DNA of 64,000 bases from Limnephilus marmoratus (Eukaryota; Arthropoda; Insecta; Trichoptera; Limnephilidae), in NCBI GenBank assembly GCA_917880885.1, contig OU862917.1, positions 49,894,727-49,958,726 of the forward strand, in the 5' to 3' direction. This document shows positions 1 to 12,152 of this stretch, piece by piece; the first letter of the stretch is position 1; every line of letters starts with the position of its first letter. The translations under genes were made by a program, and so were the position numbers. Under the pieces are notes generated by a model. It made no database searches, was not told where the DNA came from, and saw only the letters and a list, made by a program, of their open reading frames with translations.

Positions 1-150
1 CGCCACCAAGTCTTCTACAAACCGCACCCTATAAACACGACTACCCCTGCTAAGTCACCAAACGTAACTAACGTCTCGGAATGACATATGAAAGGAGTGC
101 TGGTTATCCAATAAATGGTTCCCAGGGCGGCGGTACCCATACCTGCCTCA
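1..150 (-). mobile_element. LINE-tailed composite element, head part (cut by window edge)
   Basis: Read on the minus strand, this stretch begins with the GGAGGC-type GC-rich head also seen at 22113-22539, 39777-40092, 58255-58588 and 60101-60948. All share the order: head start, GGTACCGCCGCC-like box, ATTGGATAACCA, TTTGGTGA, then GGTGAGGTTTG-like sequence. The window starts before the 3' tail is reached. It is non-coding, and membership rests on similarity to the internal copies. Confidence 0.7.
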
Positions 151-870
151 CATATTGAAAATTTACTATTTATGGAATATAAAAAATACAAAAGCGAAGC
201 TATACCTATTTTACGAGAACTTGCATTAAAAAAAATTGCATCCCTTAATTGCATGGGTTGAGATAAGAGATCCGAATATAATTAATTAATAACACGGATA
301 AATTCATTACAGTTTTGATTAATTTGAAATCCACCTGGATGTTCAATGTCACAAAATCCCGAAATACACAGAAACGTAATTGAAATGGCAACACATGAAT
401 AATTGCTTTCCCCTGTCATGAAAAATACCCCACGGATTAACCCGCAGAGAACGATCGGCCAAACAATGTTATCCATTCAATTAAAAATCAATCTGTCACT
501 TGTTTCAATGGTCGTCGCAGATTCGGAGGAAACAATCGAATCCGGATGATTAATCCGGTTGTTCGTCGGATGAGCTCACGCAAAAATACACAGACAATAC
601 CAATTTATTGGCGGAGGATATCGGAAATATTGTACAGCCTGTATCGGTGTTTGAAACAGATCGATTATGACTTCTTTATTTTTACAAACGTCATATACCG
701 CAGTCAATCAACTAAAAATTAGCTTTGGATTAGGCAAAGATTTTGCCATTGATTTAAACGGCTTCGATCCCTATAAATTATATTTGACAATTAATTTTTT
801 AAAAAAATTTCACGCTGAATAATTATTATACTAATTGGCGCAATTGAAAAGGTGAAATCATCATTATGTG
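151..870. other. AT-rich region, nothing recognised
   Basis: No long open frame, repeat partner within the window or RNA gene is visible. Short open frames here have no protein-like composition. Confidence 0.6.
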
Positions 871-879
871 AGTTTTTTT

Positions 880-1006
880 TTCGTTATTTGTTTTTGGGGT
901 GTTATGCCGTGTTGCGCTACCTCCTTCTTTAACCAACCTTTAACCAACGTTGGCAAAAGGAGGAGGTAGCGCAACGCGGCATAACACCCCCAAAACAAAT
1001 AACGAA
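880..1006. repeat. Near-perfect palindrome (snap-back MITE)
   Basis: Two arms of about 47-50 bp (880-926 and 958-1006) are inverted copies differing at a few positions, around a spacer of about 30 bp. Each arm carries a box reading TATGCCGYGTTGCGCTACC. This is the form of a small foldback MITE. No clear target duplication was found, so the family is not assigned. Confidence 0.75.
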
Positions 1007-1124
1007 AATGCTTTTGGCCGTGAAAATCTTAAAACATTATGGGAGGTGGTTAATTTTATCAACTGCGCTGAATAAATTTTTGTTGTGTGCAAAATTAACT
1101 TGTTAAAAAATTGCCTGTGGTACT

Positions 1125-2065
1125 GAATTCAATTTCATGAATTGAAGTAGTCCATTAGATTAATTGTATGAATTAAAGTGGTTCATGAGAATAATTGTAT
1201 GAATCAAAGTGGTCCATGTGTATAATTGTATTAATTAAAGAGTTCCATTCGAATTATTGTATTAATTAATGTGGTCCATGAAGATTAATTGTTTTTTTGG
1301 CAGCCACGGTTAAATTTGGCCCACGGTTGAATTTGGCAGCCATTTCTGGTCTGGAGCTCCAAAATACCTGAAAAGTACCCTCGACTCTGTGCAGAAACGG
1401 GCGGTCCGTTTGATAGATTCTCCCATCTTAACAGACGGATTGCAATCTTTAGAGCACAGGCGTCGGGTGGGAATGCTATCCTTGTTCTACCGGTATTACA
1501 ATGGAAGATGCTCCGAGGAACTAGCATCATTGATCCCTTCGGCACCGGTTCATAGTCGGGAAACACGCCAAACGCGTGCCCAACATTTGTACACGGTTGA
1601 CATTTGCCGCATGGTCACATTTGCCACAGGTCGTTTCTTCGACTCGTTCTTATGTTCAACAGCTCGGCTGTGGAATGATTTGCCGGCCTCTGTGTTTCCT
1701 CCTTCCTACAACATGGGTCTCTTCAAGACCAATGTTCATTCCTTCCTCTCCTCAAAAAGACCCTCCACACAGCATCCCAGATGACATAGGCGCTGAGGGA
1801 AATTATTTTCCTCAGGGCCTCCTGTGTGGAGTTAACGTAAAAAAAAAAAAATTTATGAATTGAAGTGCTCCATTGGATTAATTTTATAAATTAAAGTGGT
1901 CCAATAGATTAATTGTACGAATGACAGTGGTACATTTGATTAATTGTACGAATGAAAGTGGTACATTAGATTAATTGTATGAATTATTTTGATCCATTAG
2001 ATTAATTGAATGAATTAAAGTTGTCCATCAGATAAATTATAGGAATTTAAGTGGTCCATACGAAT
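1125..2065. repeat. Minisatellite of about 37 bp, interrupted by a LINE
   Basis: An imperfect unit of the form ATTAATTGTATGAATTAAAG followed by TGGTCCATTAG repeats about four to five times before 1290 and about six times after 1852. The array resumes with the same unit after the LINE fragment at 1299-1851, so the LINE landed inside a pre-existing array. Units differ by substitutions and small indels, which implies an old array. Confidence 0.85.
1299..1851 (+). pseudogene. 5'-truncated LINE (Jockey/CR1-like), C-terminal RT remnant with poly(A)
   Basis: An open frame from about 1320 to 1784 encodes the C-terminal end of a non-LTR retrotransposon ORF2, starting near PTVEFGSHFWSG and including QKRAVRLID, LEHRRRVGMLSLFYRYYNG and ARLWNDLPASVFPP. 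It is nearly identical to the fragment at 53544-54470 and ends with the same hairpin 3'UTR and a run of As (1839-1851). The 5' end carries a short duplicated GGCAGCCACGGTT block, a typical 5'-truncation scar. A small in-frame indel (CRMVTFATGRFF against CHMRTGRFF) separates the two copies. The catalytic RT domain is absent, so it is dead on arrival. Family placement rests on C-terminal motifs only. Confidence 0.85.
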
Positions 2066-3123
2066 AGCTTACATTAGCTTTTCATTTTGATTTTTTGCAG
2101 TTTAGATTTGCCATTTTACCAGACCATGAAAAACAATGAAAAAAAGATTTTAGATTTCTCTAAACGAAATAAAATCGTTTAATCATTTTTTAAGTAATTC
2201 TTTGTTGTTTTTTTAAATGAACACCATTTTTATAACACGTTAAGTCACCATTCATTGTCACTAAAGGAAAATAAAGGCAACATTTTTATCTCTCATTTTG
2301 AAATGGCCTAAGCCCAGATTTCCATCAAACCACGGAATGAACTTTGGGTATGATGTCCTGTCTAACTGTCAGGTGGAAGGTAGAATTCACTGATGAATAT
2401 AAATGAAGCTCACCCTTTTAATGTATCCTAAAAAGAAGCGGGTTGATGAATTAAACCCCTTGTCAAAACAATGCAGATATGTTTCCAGGGAGCCATTATT
2501 CCTGTAATTATTCCGGATTCCGCTCAATGTGGAAATTAAAGGAAAATTTCTTAGCGGCGAATTTCCAAAAGTAATTTTAAGTTTTTCAATTTTGTATGCG
2601 GACACAAGGCGAAATTAAAGGAAGGCGTCCGCAGTCGAACTTCCCGCGGATGAGAAAGTATTTTCAACTAATTCGGATTCATTGTGACCAGTAATCGATC
2701 TGGCGATATAACTTGTATGAGGGAGGACTAAAACTTGCATTGAATGACAAAAACCGCATTTAGTGATACAATAATTGGGGCCCTTGCCGGGAATAATGTT
2801 GCGTCTAGTTTATCGCTGTTCTTACCAAAACCCTAATTTGATAAAAATGGAACAAAACGAATCCACTTACACATGCTACATTATATTTTACATTTAAAAT
2901 AAAATAATCGTACAATTCTTAAGAGTTTTAATGCAAAGTGACGAGTGAAGAAAGATAATTAAATTCGAATTTATGATGAATTAGTGGTAAAATGTTGTAC
3001 TCGTTCATGAAAAATTCGAACAAAACATTATTCCACAAAATGTTTTTTTTACTCTACTTCACTCAATAGTGCCTCATAGAAAGCATCTTGCTGATCTTGC
3101 ATGCATTCATACATTTATTGCTA
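2066..3123. other. Intergenic AT-rich region
   Basis: Nothing gene-like is visible. Short frames are spurious and no second copy within the window was noticed. Confidence 0.5.
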
Positions 3124-3836
3124 TCATCATCATCATTACTATTGGCTCTACAACCCCTGGTGGGTCTTGGCCTCCTCAAGAGTCTTCTTCCACTCATCTC
3201 GGTTTTGCGCCAGCTCTCTCCAGTTTGGAAGCTCCAAGATAGATATGTCTTTGAGGACGTTGTCGCTCCATCTTAGTCTTGGCCTTCCCAGGCTCCTTCG
3301 CCCTATTGGTCTTGAGTTCAGCAGGGACTTTGGTGCTTGATGCTCGGTCATTCTATCCACATGACCCAGCCACCGAAGTCTTCCCAATTTTATAAATTTT
3401 GCGACGTTTAGCTCCTTAAACAAAGCATAGAGCTCATTGCTATAACATCTGCGCCAAAATCCATTTTCTAGAACCGGTCCGAAGATGCGCCTCAAAATTT
3501 TTCTTTCAAAAACGTCCAGTGCTCGCTCATTCCTCTTAGTTAGTATCCAAGTCTCAGCTGCGTACGTAAGTACTGGTCTGATAAGTGTTTTGTATACGAA
3601 TATCTTCGTGTTTCTGGACAGTAGTCTGGACTTTAATTGGTTTTGTAGGCGGAAATAACAGCGATTTGCGTTCACTATGCGCTTCTGGATCTCCTCTGTG
3701 GTATTATTGTCGTTTGTTATCAGGGAGCCTAGGTATGTGAATCTTGGTACCGTTTCGACATTTTGGTTTCCACTTGAGAGAGTTGGGATTTGTTGGGTGC
3801 ATCCTACAGCCATGCTATACGATTTATTTAAGCTCA
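3124..3836 (-). pseudogene. RTE-clade retrotransposon, C-terminal fragment
   Basis: The minus-strand frame (open 3148-3894) gives the C-terminal, post-palm region of an RTE/BovB-type RT protein. Segments in order: TVPRFTYLGSLIT, a block with YKTLIRPVLTYAAETW, ALDVFERKILRRIFGP, IKLGRLRWLGHVDRM, GRPRLRWSDNVLKDI and NRDEWKKTLEEAK. The 3' end runs into a (CAT)n/(ATG)n microsatellite at 3124-3135, the usual tail of RTE elements. The element seems to begin near LNKSYSMAVG, so the first 20 or so residues of the open frame are flanking DNA. Endonuclease and RT catalytic domains are missing. A second copy lies at 13016-13437. Confidence 0.9.
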
Positions 3837-3899
3837 GCAGCGAATAAAACTTTGAATAAATCAAACGATTTGCGAGATATTGGAATGAGATCAACCAAC

Positions 3900-6804
3900 A
3901 TCATTATTCCACAACTGTTTCGAAGGGTATAGAGCAGCCTTAATAATATTTTTCTGCATAAATACTACTTTCTTGTATCCTTCAGCTTCTTGGTTTAGAT
4001 GTCTTTCCAGTTTATAACATAAGATGTTCTTTCTCTCTTTTTTTCCCTTGAATTAAACCACATGATTTGAAAAACATATACGATATACAACCTTCTTCCA
4101 TAATGTCTTTAAAATGCTGCCATAGGCCTAAATATTGTTCCATTACATTATCCCCCATCTTAAATGACGCATAATAGCATACCCAAAATTATTCCATCAA
4201 AAACTCAATATTGATAGTTTTATTGGATACTACATTATTCCGGACGATATTGATGTTCATAGTTAACTATGAGATTCTCACTTAAAATTAAAATATTAAA
4301 AAAATTGCCTTTGGGAAAGTCGTTTGGTCACTGACCCCCTGTAATTTTGGCATAAAATTATTAAATTATTTCTTGAAATATTTCTCTTCTGCCAGAAGTA
4401 ATCGGACCATTTCAAAATCATTTTCAATTTTGTATTTCTATAAAATATATTAAGAGGAACTGCTGCTCGGCCAAGAACACTGATTTATTAAAATAAAAAG
4501 GTATAGTATAAAGCAAGAAATGCCTCTTATTTTAATAAAAATGTTTATTTTTTTTATTTTTCATTAAATTCACACAGCAGGGCGACATTTTTTTTTAAAT
4601 AATTAAATTACATTATATTTTTTTATGATTCGCTAAAAAATTCCACAGTTGATTCTAAAATCGCACAAAATAGAATTATTTAATGGCTTATACATCATAA
4701 TGTACAAACTAAAATAAATAAAATGGCACATAATCTGAACTAGATATTATTTGCTATAACTTTCGATTAAAAAAGTAAATTTTTAGTTTGTGCTATTTAG
4801 ACTGTTATTTATTGGTGTAGGCGTAAGATGAGATCTTGCTGATCTTAATGAAACGCGCGTGGACTAGTTGGTTATTTATTTGCACAATATTGACATGTAT
4901 GTCTTGTAAAGCAAAGTGCTAGCTAATAGAGCTGTCGGAGATAAAAGTGAGCGAGCAGTATCATTCATCGCCTTTTATACTCTATATCTGCCGTCTCGCT
5001 CTTGCACATTTGAAAAGCAGGAGTACCACCAAAACCATTCTCACAGTTTGGTTTTTAATTTATATTTTGGTCTCAAATCCAAATTTAAGTTTTGTATGAA
5101 AAAGGCGCGCAGCCGTTCCCCTTAAATTAAAGCAAGACAATGGATCGAACATTGAATAAACATCAAACGAAGAAACCAATTTCTGAAATATTGCCAATAT
5201 TCTTCTTAATTAAGAATATTTAATCAAACGAAAATACAAAACCTCACGTCAAAGCTTTCTTTGTTGCCGACTTAATAAAAAATGTCGAACCCGAAATTAA
5301 TTTGCTGTCTTAAGATTCTAGACAAAAGAAGTTCTGTTGACAATAAAAAGAAAACAATTCAGAAATTTCGAATACTGGAAAAACTTTATTATGAAAATTA
5401 TAAAAGAACTTTGAATTTCTCAATCTGGTGTAAATTGGATTGGGGACATTAAAGCTTTCAACGTCGAATTGGATTCTCAGGGTATTGCGAAATATGTACA
5501 AAGGAACTTTTACTCTGCTACCTTTGTGCGTTTTCATTTTTATTGCTACATATGGAAAACGTTTGGACACCCTTAAAATTCTCAAATGATATGGAGAACG
5601 ATCTATAAAATAATTTTATTCAAATATGGTGGAATCATAGAAGTATTATTTTTCAACCACAACCAACCTTTCGATACGAGTTGTCCCTAACAGATATCAT
5701 GGTTAATGAGCTTCAGAATTCATTACTTATAATACTTTCGATGATATCTACAACTATATAATAATCGTCAAGATTCTCCAGAAGCGATCGAATTCAGATT
5801 GATACCCGCTCTGAGTTTTGAGCTCGATTCGACAAACTGTTAATAGAGCTTTCTATCCTTCGACCTATAAACCATCTTACAAAAGTGAAGCTTAGGATTC
5901 AGAAGACCTAGTTGTTTTAAAATGTTAGGTGGTGCCAATAAAAGAAAAATATAAACATTATTATTATTATTTTACCATTAAAAAACTGGGTAATTAAGAA
6001 CTGTTTTTGCCGAGAAAATAAGATTTCAAAATACAATTTACTTGGCGTTGAAAATTCCCTGAGGGTCTTAAAATCGACTTTGTTCCATGTTGTCTGCATT
6101 AGTAAAATGTGGCGAATTTTCACGGATTTTTTCAATTCAAAGGGAAATATTTAACGCCATCCTGGCTTTTTAAAACGGAAAGCATTTCTTGTGATTAAAA
6201 AAAATATACTCACCAAAGGTTTTTCTCAGAAAAACGGTACAATTAATTTCAAGTTGTAGCCACGCTGAAAAATCAACGAATTGTCATGAAAGAAAAATAA
6301 TTATTTTTAATATGATTTTATACAAAGGCAAGTTCATCAATATTCGTCTTTTTCATATTTGACGTCCAATATTTTTTGATGAAGCGTTTTTTGTAATATT
6401 TCCGTTTAGTAGTTAACAAATGTTTCATTTTATTGCGTGGAAAAACGATAAAAAGGCAAAACGGTTTTATTTTCTTGGAAACGAAATAACAATAAGAACA
6501 TTTCTTCAGCTATTTATCAAAATGTATATTATTTCTTAGTAATGTACGAGTTTTCTCCGACGAAAAATTATTTACCGAGCAAGCCTTCCTAATAATATTC
6601 AACATTAAAAAATACGTTAAAGTGACAAACAGATTGCTGGAGACTGTTTGAAATATAATTTGAAGTTTGATTAGCAATTCATTTTACCTACACACTTTAC
6701 TAAATTATCCAATGTACTCGTAACTTCACCCCTTGCCGTGTGGGGTTCTTTCAACAGTAAGTGCACCACACACGGTTTTTACCGAAAATATTAATAAATC
6801 ACAA
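3900..6804. other. Long AT-rich region without recognised genes
   Basis: Only short frames with low-complexity composition are present on either strand. No RNA gene or internal repeat pair was found. The block 4800-5130 is less AT-rich but not interpretable. Confidence 0.5.
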
Positions 6805-6890
6805 GACCTTTAAGGCCGAAACAGCAATCCAAAATAATGAACAACTAAAATATTGCGAAACTTAATAGTAACATTATTAAATTTGATTAA
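6805..6890 (+). repeat. Dispersed 'CCGAAACAGC' module, copy 1
   Basis: AAGGCCGAAACAGC is followed by an AT-rich stretch ending in AACTTAATAGTAACATTATT. The same arrangement recurs at 35784-35865 (+), 48500-48560 (+), 34380-34505 (-) and 48240-48304 (-). It is non-coding and looks like the terminal module of an unidentified mobile element. Confidence 0.6.
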
Positions 6891-7064
6891 CTTTAAATTT
6901 TAAAAATGACTAAAATCCCCTAGATACTAGAATCGGGTCATGTCAAATGTATATATGAATGTGGAAGATGCAAGTAGGTTGGAGTTGAGAGGCATTTTAT
7001 CCAATGTGCCAACTTCACAAGAGAAAATAGAGTGATGGTTAGATTTAACTTTGGTTTTATATTA

Positions 7065-7350
7065 GCTCCTCACGGGAGGTCTGCGGAAAAAGATTCTCCC
7101 TGGGGCCTATGTGATCATTGGTGATGCTGAATGGTGGGGCTCTTTAGGAGAGGAAAGTCTGGGAAGGAAAAATGTATGAGGGACGTACAAATCCATTCCT
7201 CCCACTCCCATTCCACATACAAGAATTCGTTCCGAAAGGTCCTGCTGGGGAGGTCTAAAGGTCTCCCTCGTCTAGTCTCTCCCGATTCGGCCTGCCTCAC
7301 AATTGATGGGCAGGCGCATTGACCGCGAAGACCCGGACAAACCTTACCCT
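7065..7350 (-). mobile_element. LINE-tailed composite element, degenerate copy
   Basis: On the minus strand the head part (ending about 7350, lacking its 5'-most section) is followed directly by a decayed version of the LINE 3' hairpin: CATCACC, ACATAGGCCCCAGGG and CCTCC boxes at 7065-7135. The head-to-tail order matches the copies at 22, 39.8, 58.3 and 60.1 kb. No coding capacity. Confidence 0.7.
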
Positions 7351-7835
7351 TAAGAACCCTTAATTAAATTAAACACTTTAATAATACTCTTACTCGGAAC
7401 ATATCGAATTCCATCCTGATACATCTTTCAAGATGATCATGAAACCAGTAGAAAGGCAACGAAATAAATCTCGGTGGCTTTACGGCCTCATATAAAACGA
7501 GAACTTATCGATTTCTCACGTTTTAGCTGATTTTGCACCCCTATAAGTTTTTACTAGGTGGTTTTTGGATACCATAACAATATTACATGTTAATTTACTA
7601 ACCAAATAAAAAGGTAATCTTGCTAACGTCGGCTGAAAATTAACACTCCCTTCAAACCTCTACTAGGGGAGGAAATACTGGGAACTGGGATGGGCATGTA
7701 AGGGAGGGGGTGGCAGGTGCGACCTAAAGGCTACCCCTATACCATAGTGTCCCTGGAACAACAAGGTTCCATCAGTCATTTTTATGAAACTGAGATATCA
7801 CTGAGTTTGAACCCCGAATAAAATACTTAAACTCG
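7351..7835. other. Unassigned spacer
   Basis: No gene or repeat partner recognised. Confidence 0.4.
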
Positions 7836-8025
7836 GGTGACCAGCCAACTCGGAATGAAACCAACTCAGAACCACCCCAGAAAGATCATTAAGAGTGATG
7901 ATAAAAATATTTTAAAAATAGGTTAAATTAGGTTAGGGTTAACGGCTATTTTAAAATTATTTTTTCAAAGCTTTTAATGACCTTTTTGAGGTGGTTCTGA
8001 GTTGGTTTCATTCTGAGTTGGCATG
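7836..8025. mobile_element. MITE with 34-bp TIRs and internal TTAGG motif, copy A
   Basis: Terminal inverted repeats built on GCCAACTCRGAATGAAACCA plus ACTCAGAACCACC flank an AT-rich core holding TTAGGTTAGGG. The total is about 190 bp, far too short for a transposase. The same layout occurs at 10350-10543. The superfamily is uncertain. Confidence 0.8.
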
Positions 8026-10349
8026 AAAAATTATTACCTATTATGTACAACTTTATTACAATTGAATTTTCATTACACTTAAGATAAATCAATGCAAAAA
8101 ACGTGTGTAATTTTTCCAAAAAACTAAATGATAAAAACAAATACGACCTTGCTGCTTTGAAAACCTGCTAAATTCAAAGCAACAGGGTTCTATCTAATTT
8201 AAAAATATTTTTTTGAGTTAAACGCCCTGTTTTTTTTGCATTAAATGTTCTTACACGTAAAGATTATTCATTTAAAATATTTTCTGCATATTTACTTATT
8301 CATGATGGTCCCATTGGAATTATTTTTAAGTACAAAGAAAATTAAACCATGTTGCTATAAAAATATTTTATCTATGGCAGGTGGAACTGAGCTTCCCTTA
8401 AATTTTACAAATGATACTTTGTTGTTCTAATCTGCAAATTATCTGCCAAATTTGAAATTAGGCAAGGGATTTTTGAAGAGAATTCAAACGTAAGATATTT
8501 TAACACAAATTGTTAGATGGAACTTTGTAGTTCCGAGGGAATGACATACAGCCTTCATTGCTAGATTACAAGGCTTTCATCAGGGTCACAGAGTGCAAGT
8601 GAACCAATGGAACGGATAGCTTTAATATAAAAAAAAACAACATTTATATTGGGATAGACTGTATCAGGGGATGGCTATTTATGTTTTATGCGGGTCCTAA
8701 AGAGTTAGATGGGGTCTTAAGTGATAAAGAATTACATTTAGATGAGTCCAAGGGAAGTTACTTGACGACAAACAGGCAGCAACATATATAATATTAGATC
8801 AATTCAGTGCGTTAATTGTTACAAAAATTGTACTTGGAATCCATAAAACAATGTTAAAATGTCAAAGAGGTTCTCTTTGTTAGGGAGTGTTCCTGTCATT
8901 TCCCTGGTTTCCTACCACCACATAGTCCCTCTACCTACATATGTGTGAAATCACAAGGTCGGTGCATTGACAATATTCAACCTGACAGCAATGTTCTATG
9001 CTCAGTATCTTGACCGCGAATGATAAAATTACTAGTTACGTACAAAATCTTCCAAACTACCATTGGTGATGAAAATTATAATCCGTTCAAAGTGGAAAGT
9101 GTTATTGAACCAGAGACATCATTATCCTGCATTATCAGTGAGTTTTTATTATCCTTTTCCTACCTCCAGAAAGTTTCCTACATTCTTCACAGGACTAAAA
9201 TAATTTCGAGATAATACGAATATTAAAATTCTATGGCAGAACGAATTCGTACGCGGGATGTCACGGAAGAATTTCTCTCCTTATTCTCTGGGTTAATAAA
9301 TCTCTAGGTGGACCGTTACTCGTCCACCACTAGCTGAAGTGACACTTTTAGCAGACGTGATATGAAAACCGAGAACACCCTCCCCACCTGACTGAATCAC
9401 AGCCTTTAAGGCTTCGAGAGGATCCGTCGCGGGGTTAATAAGACACGTAGAGAGGCGATTTTGAGAAGGTTGCAAACAATCACCAAACGAAAATGTACAT
9501 TTTAATAAATATTTATTTTAATCCAAAACCACACAATAATTTATTTTTTTATTATTCTTTATTCATAAAAATATCTTAGGTGTATACAGTTTTTACAGAT
9601 TTTTCGACTACCACACTAGGCATATGCCCGTATTATGGTAGTCGAGTAATATTAATAGTAGGTTATAATAGTAGGGTAGTCGAGTAATAATGATTGTTAT
9701 TTAGGAGTTTTATAGTATTTGAGCCTTTTTTGGCCGTAGTGCATGTTTTTAATTTTTTTGTCATCAATGCATATTCACTTACCTAAAACATATTCTTTAG
9801 CTTTTCTGGTGAATAGGGTTATTTTTGTAAACGGTGCTTATGGATGGCGTATTTGAATTACACTGTATCCCCCCCACCTATCCCTCCTCATTGAAATTAA
9901 ATTTTTTTGAGGAATCTTAAGAATTTTGCCTATCCCCCCCCCCCCCACGAAATTTTAATTTCGTAAAGAACTTGGCTCCAGAAAAAAACTCCTGTTATTT
10001 CCGTCAATTTTAGAGATTTATTTAGGCATCGTTGGTGCGTATTTGGGCCTTATTAGTGAATATTTTATCATTGATAATAATTCATGCCAATAATCCTTAC
10101 ATAACCCGATCGAAAGTGCGTCAATAGTAGTTTTAAGAGCAGAAGTTATTTGACAAACAACTTTGGTTTGTAATAATAATAATATAATATTTTACAAATA
10201 TTTGTTGATAGATTTTAATAGTTTCAATCAATTAATAGAAAAATCAATTGGTGATTTAACGAAACAACTCTTTTAATTCTTGTAGGAATGTTTAGTGGCT
10301 TATTTGAATTCCAGTGTACATGAGCGAGACGGGAGATAACCTAGTATAT
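8026..10349. other. AT-rich region, no gene recognised
   Basis: Contains a small inverted/repeated GGTAGTCGAGTAAT motif at 9605-9690 and a poly(C) run near 9935-9949. The open frame at 9020-9214 ends close to a good donor-like CAGTGAGT, but no convincing acceptor or homology was seen, so it is not called. Confidence 0.45.
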
Positions 10350-10543
10350 GGTGACCGGACAAGTCAGAATGAAACCGACTCAAAACCACCTCAGAAAAGT
10401 TATTAGAAGTGACGAAAAAAAATTGGTTTAATACGTTACGTTACGTTAGGTTAGGTTATGGGCTATTTTATAATTATTTTATAGCTTTTAATGGCTTTTC
10501 AAAGGGGTTTTGAGTTGACTTTATTCTCAGTTGGCATGGAACC
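10350..10543. mobile_element. MITE, copy B (same family as 7836-8025)
   Basis: The ends read GGTGACC and GGAACC, with diverged copies of the GCCAACT/GAATGAAACC arms and a core containing TTAGGTTAGG. The flanks CTAGTATAT (10341-10349) and CTAGTGCAT (10544-10552) could be a decayed 9-bp target duplication, matching at 7 of 9 positions. Non-coding. Confidence 0.75.
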
Positions 10544-10744
10544 CTAGTGCATAATGTATTGTAGTAGGAAGACTTGCTCTCTCAATAGCCAGCTCCCAGA
10601 TAGACAACACCTATTGCAAAATTATCGTTGTGCAATAAATAAGTATCATATATCGACCACGCGCGTCTTAATTAATACACCATAAAAAGGGAATCATTTC
10701 CATCTAGTCTGTTAACTTCCCCGATAACAGTCATAACAATTATT

Positions 10745-10972
10745 TTAAAAATATTGAGGAGAATATCTTTTTTTACGATTAAAGTCATTAAAATATTTCA
10801 ACGAAACGTTATTCCCCAATGAGTCGTTGTTGCATCCGATCTGTTTGACCATTTGCTGAAATCCGTTAATGAATTTGCAGTCAACTATTAAGTCCGGAGA
10901 GCTGGCCCATGAAAACAAATTGGCAATTAGTATCAGAAACCAGTAACCAGTAGTTAGTAGCAAGTACACCAT
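10745..10972 (-). CDS. Possible exon of a secreted or membrane protein, unrecognised
   Basis: A 75-codon frame starts with ATG and has a convincing N-terminal hydrophobic segment (residues 3-22, VYLLLTTGYWFLILIANLFS) followed by WASSPD, the form of a signal peptide with a cleavage site after the Ser-Ser. The next part (DLIVDCKFINGFQQMVKQIGCNND in two Cys-containing pieces) is polar and uses varied codons, unlike the random frames around it. It could be a small secreted protein or the first exon of a longer receptor-type gene whose next exon lies further left. A weak donor-like GTAAAA follows ATTTTAATGACTTTAATC. No family is recognised. A chance open frame is not excluded. Confidence 0.35.
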   Translation of the reverse strand: MVYLLLTTGYWFLILIANLFSWASSPDLIVDCKFINGFQQMVKQIGCNNDSLGNNVSLKYFNDFNRKKRYSPQYF

Positions 10973-11639
10973 ACCCTACTATTCTCCAACCCATCGCTCG
11001 CATCCGGACAGGATACTTTATTTAATTGTAGGTTAACTGTACGATATATATTTATTTGCGAGAAGTTTACTGGATCGTTAAATTAACACGCACTCAACAG
11101 GTTATTTATAATTAAATGCAAAAAACATGGGCTTACTAGAATACGTTATTTGTAGATGATAATGTACCTATCCTCTACGTATTATTTCGTTATGCCAATT
11201 TAACGAACGGATTTAACAAACACAAAAATACGTTTCATTAATTTTGACATGCATTCAGTTAATAAAATGATTTAAGTAAGTTTATAAAAAAAACAGTTCC
11301 CATCAGTAAATTACAGGGATAGGTAGGCACTTCGTGTAGAAAATCGAGAATAAAAGTATCCTGGTATAAGAAATTCAATTTGAGGAAGAGTTTATAATTT
11401 TAAATTACAAACTTTACTCATTAATTAACAGTGAATTTTTAACGAATTTTTCCAAACTTTAATGAACTTGCGCAGGAATAAAGGTAACTTAAAACAAAGA
11501 ATTTCGAAGGAAAACCGATGGGGCGAAATATTTCCTCTTATTTGTATAGTTCAGTTTCATAAAACTTGGCAAAAAAAGCAATTTCGCGTGACGGGCGTTC
11601 GCTCACTGCAACTGGAGTTTTGAAAACTAGCAAATAAAA

Positions 11640-11790
11640 TGAGGCACGTGGGGTTTTTTTCCTTTTTTTCAAGGAAGAAGGGTCGGCGGTCGGCGCCACG
11701 CTCGAGCGCGTCGCGGCGCTTCGAGGGGCGACGGGGCGTCGCGCGTCGGCAGCGGGCGCTCGAGGGGCAAATAGTAAAACAGAACAAATC
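11640..11790. other. GC/CpG-rich low-complexity island
   Basis: A block rich in CGCGTCG/GGCG repeats stands out from the AT-rich surroundings. It produces basic Arg/Ala-rich frames on both strands that look like composition artefacts, not proteins. It could be regulatory DNA or a decayed GC-rich element. Confidence 0.5.
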
Positions 11791-11959
11791 ACACGTCGCT
11801 ATTCACATTTCAGTCGCTGCCCGACTTACTGAATGTTTATTCTGAGAAAATTCACATTTCTCACCTTCTTTATATTATTATTTTTACTCAACTTTGCTGA
11901 AGTATGAATTTATTCGTTCTTAAAATTACACAGATAATAATTTACTGCCCAGACAGTGA

Positions 11960-12152
11960 TGTGGCTTCTTCAAAAATGTGGCATTCTCAAAAATGTGGCT
12001 TTCTCAAAAATGTGGCATCAAAAATGTGGCATTCTCAAAAATGTGTCACCCTCAAAAATGTGGCATCCTAATAAATGAGCCATACTCAAAAGTGTGTCAT
12101 CCTCAAAAATGTGGCATCCTAAAAAATGTGGCATACTCAAAAATGTGGCATT
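11960..12152. repeat. 18-bp minisatellite, about 11 copies
   Basis: Unit CTCAAAAATGTGGCATTC-like, repeated with small indels (some units lose part of the spacer). Frames across it are repeat translations only. Confidence 0.9.

Noticed and set aside
9293..9475. 60-codon minus-strand frame of balanced composition
   Set aside because: No recognised motif, no splice or promoter context; left uncalled.
11538..11845. Overlapping Arg/Ala-rich frames on both strands
   Set aside because: All arise from one GC-rich low-complexity block, with no domain and several competing phases.
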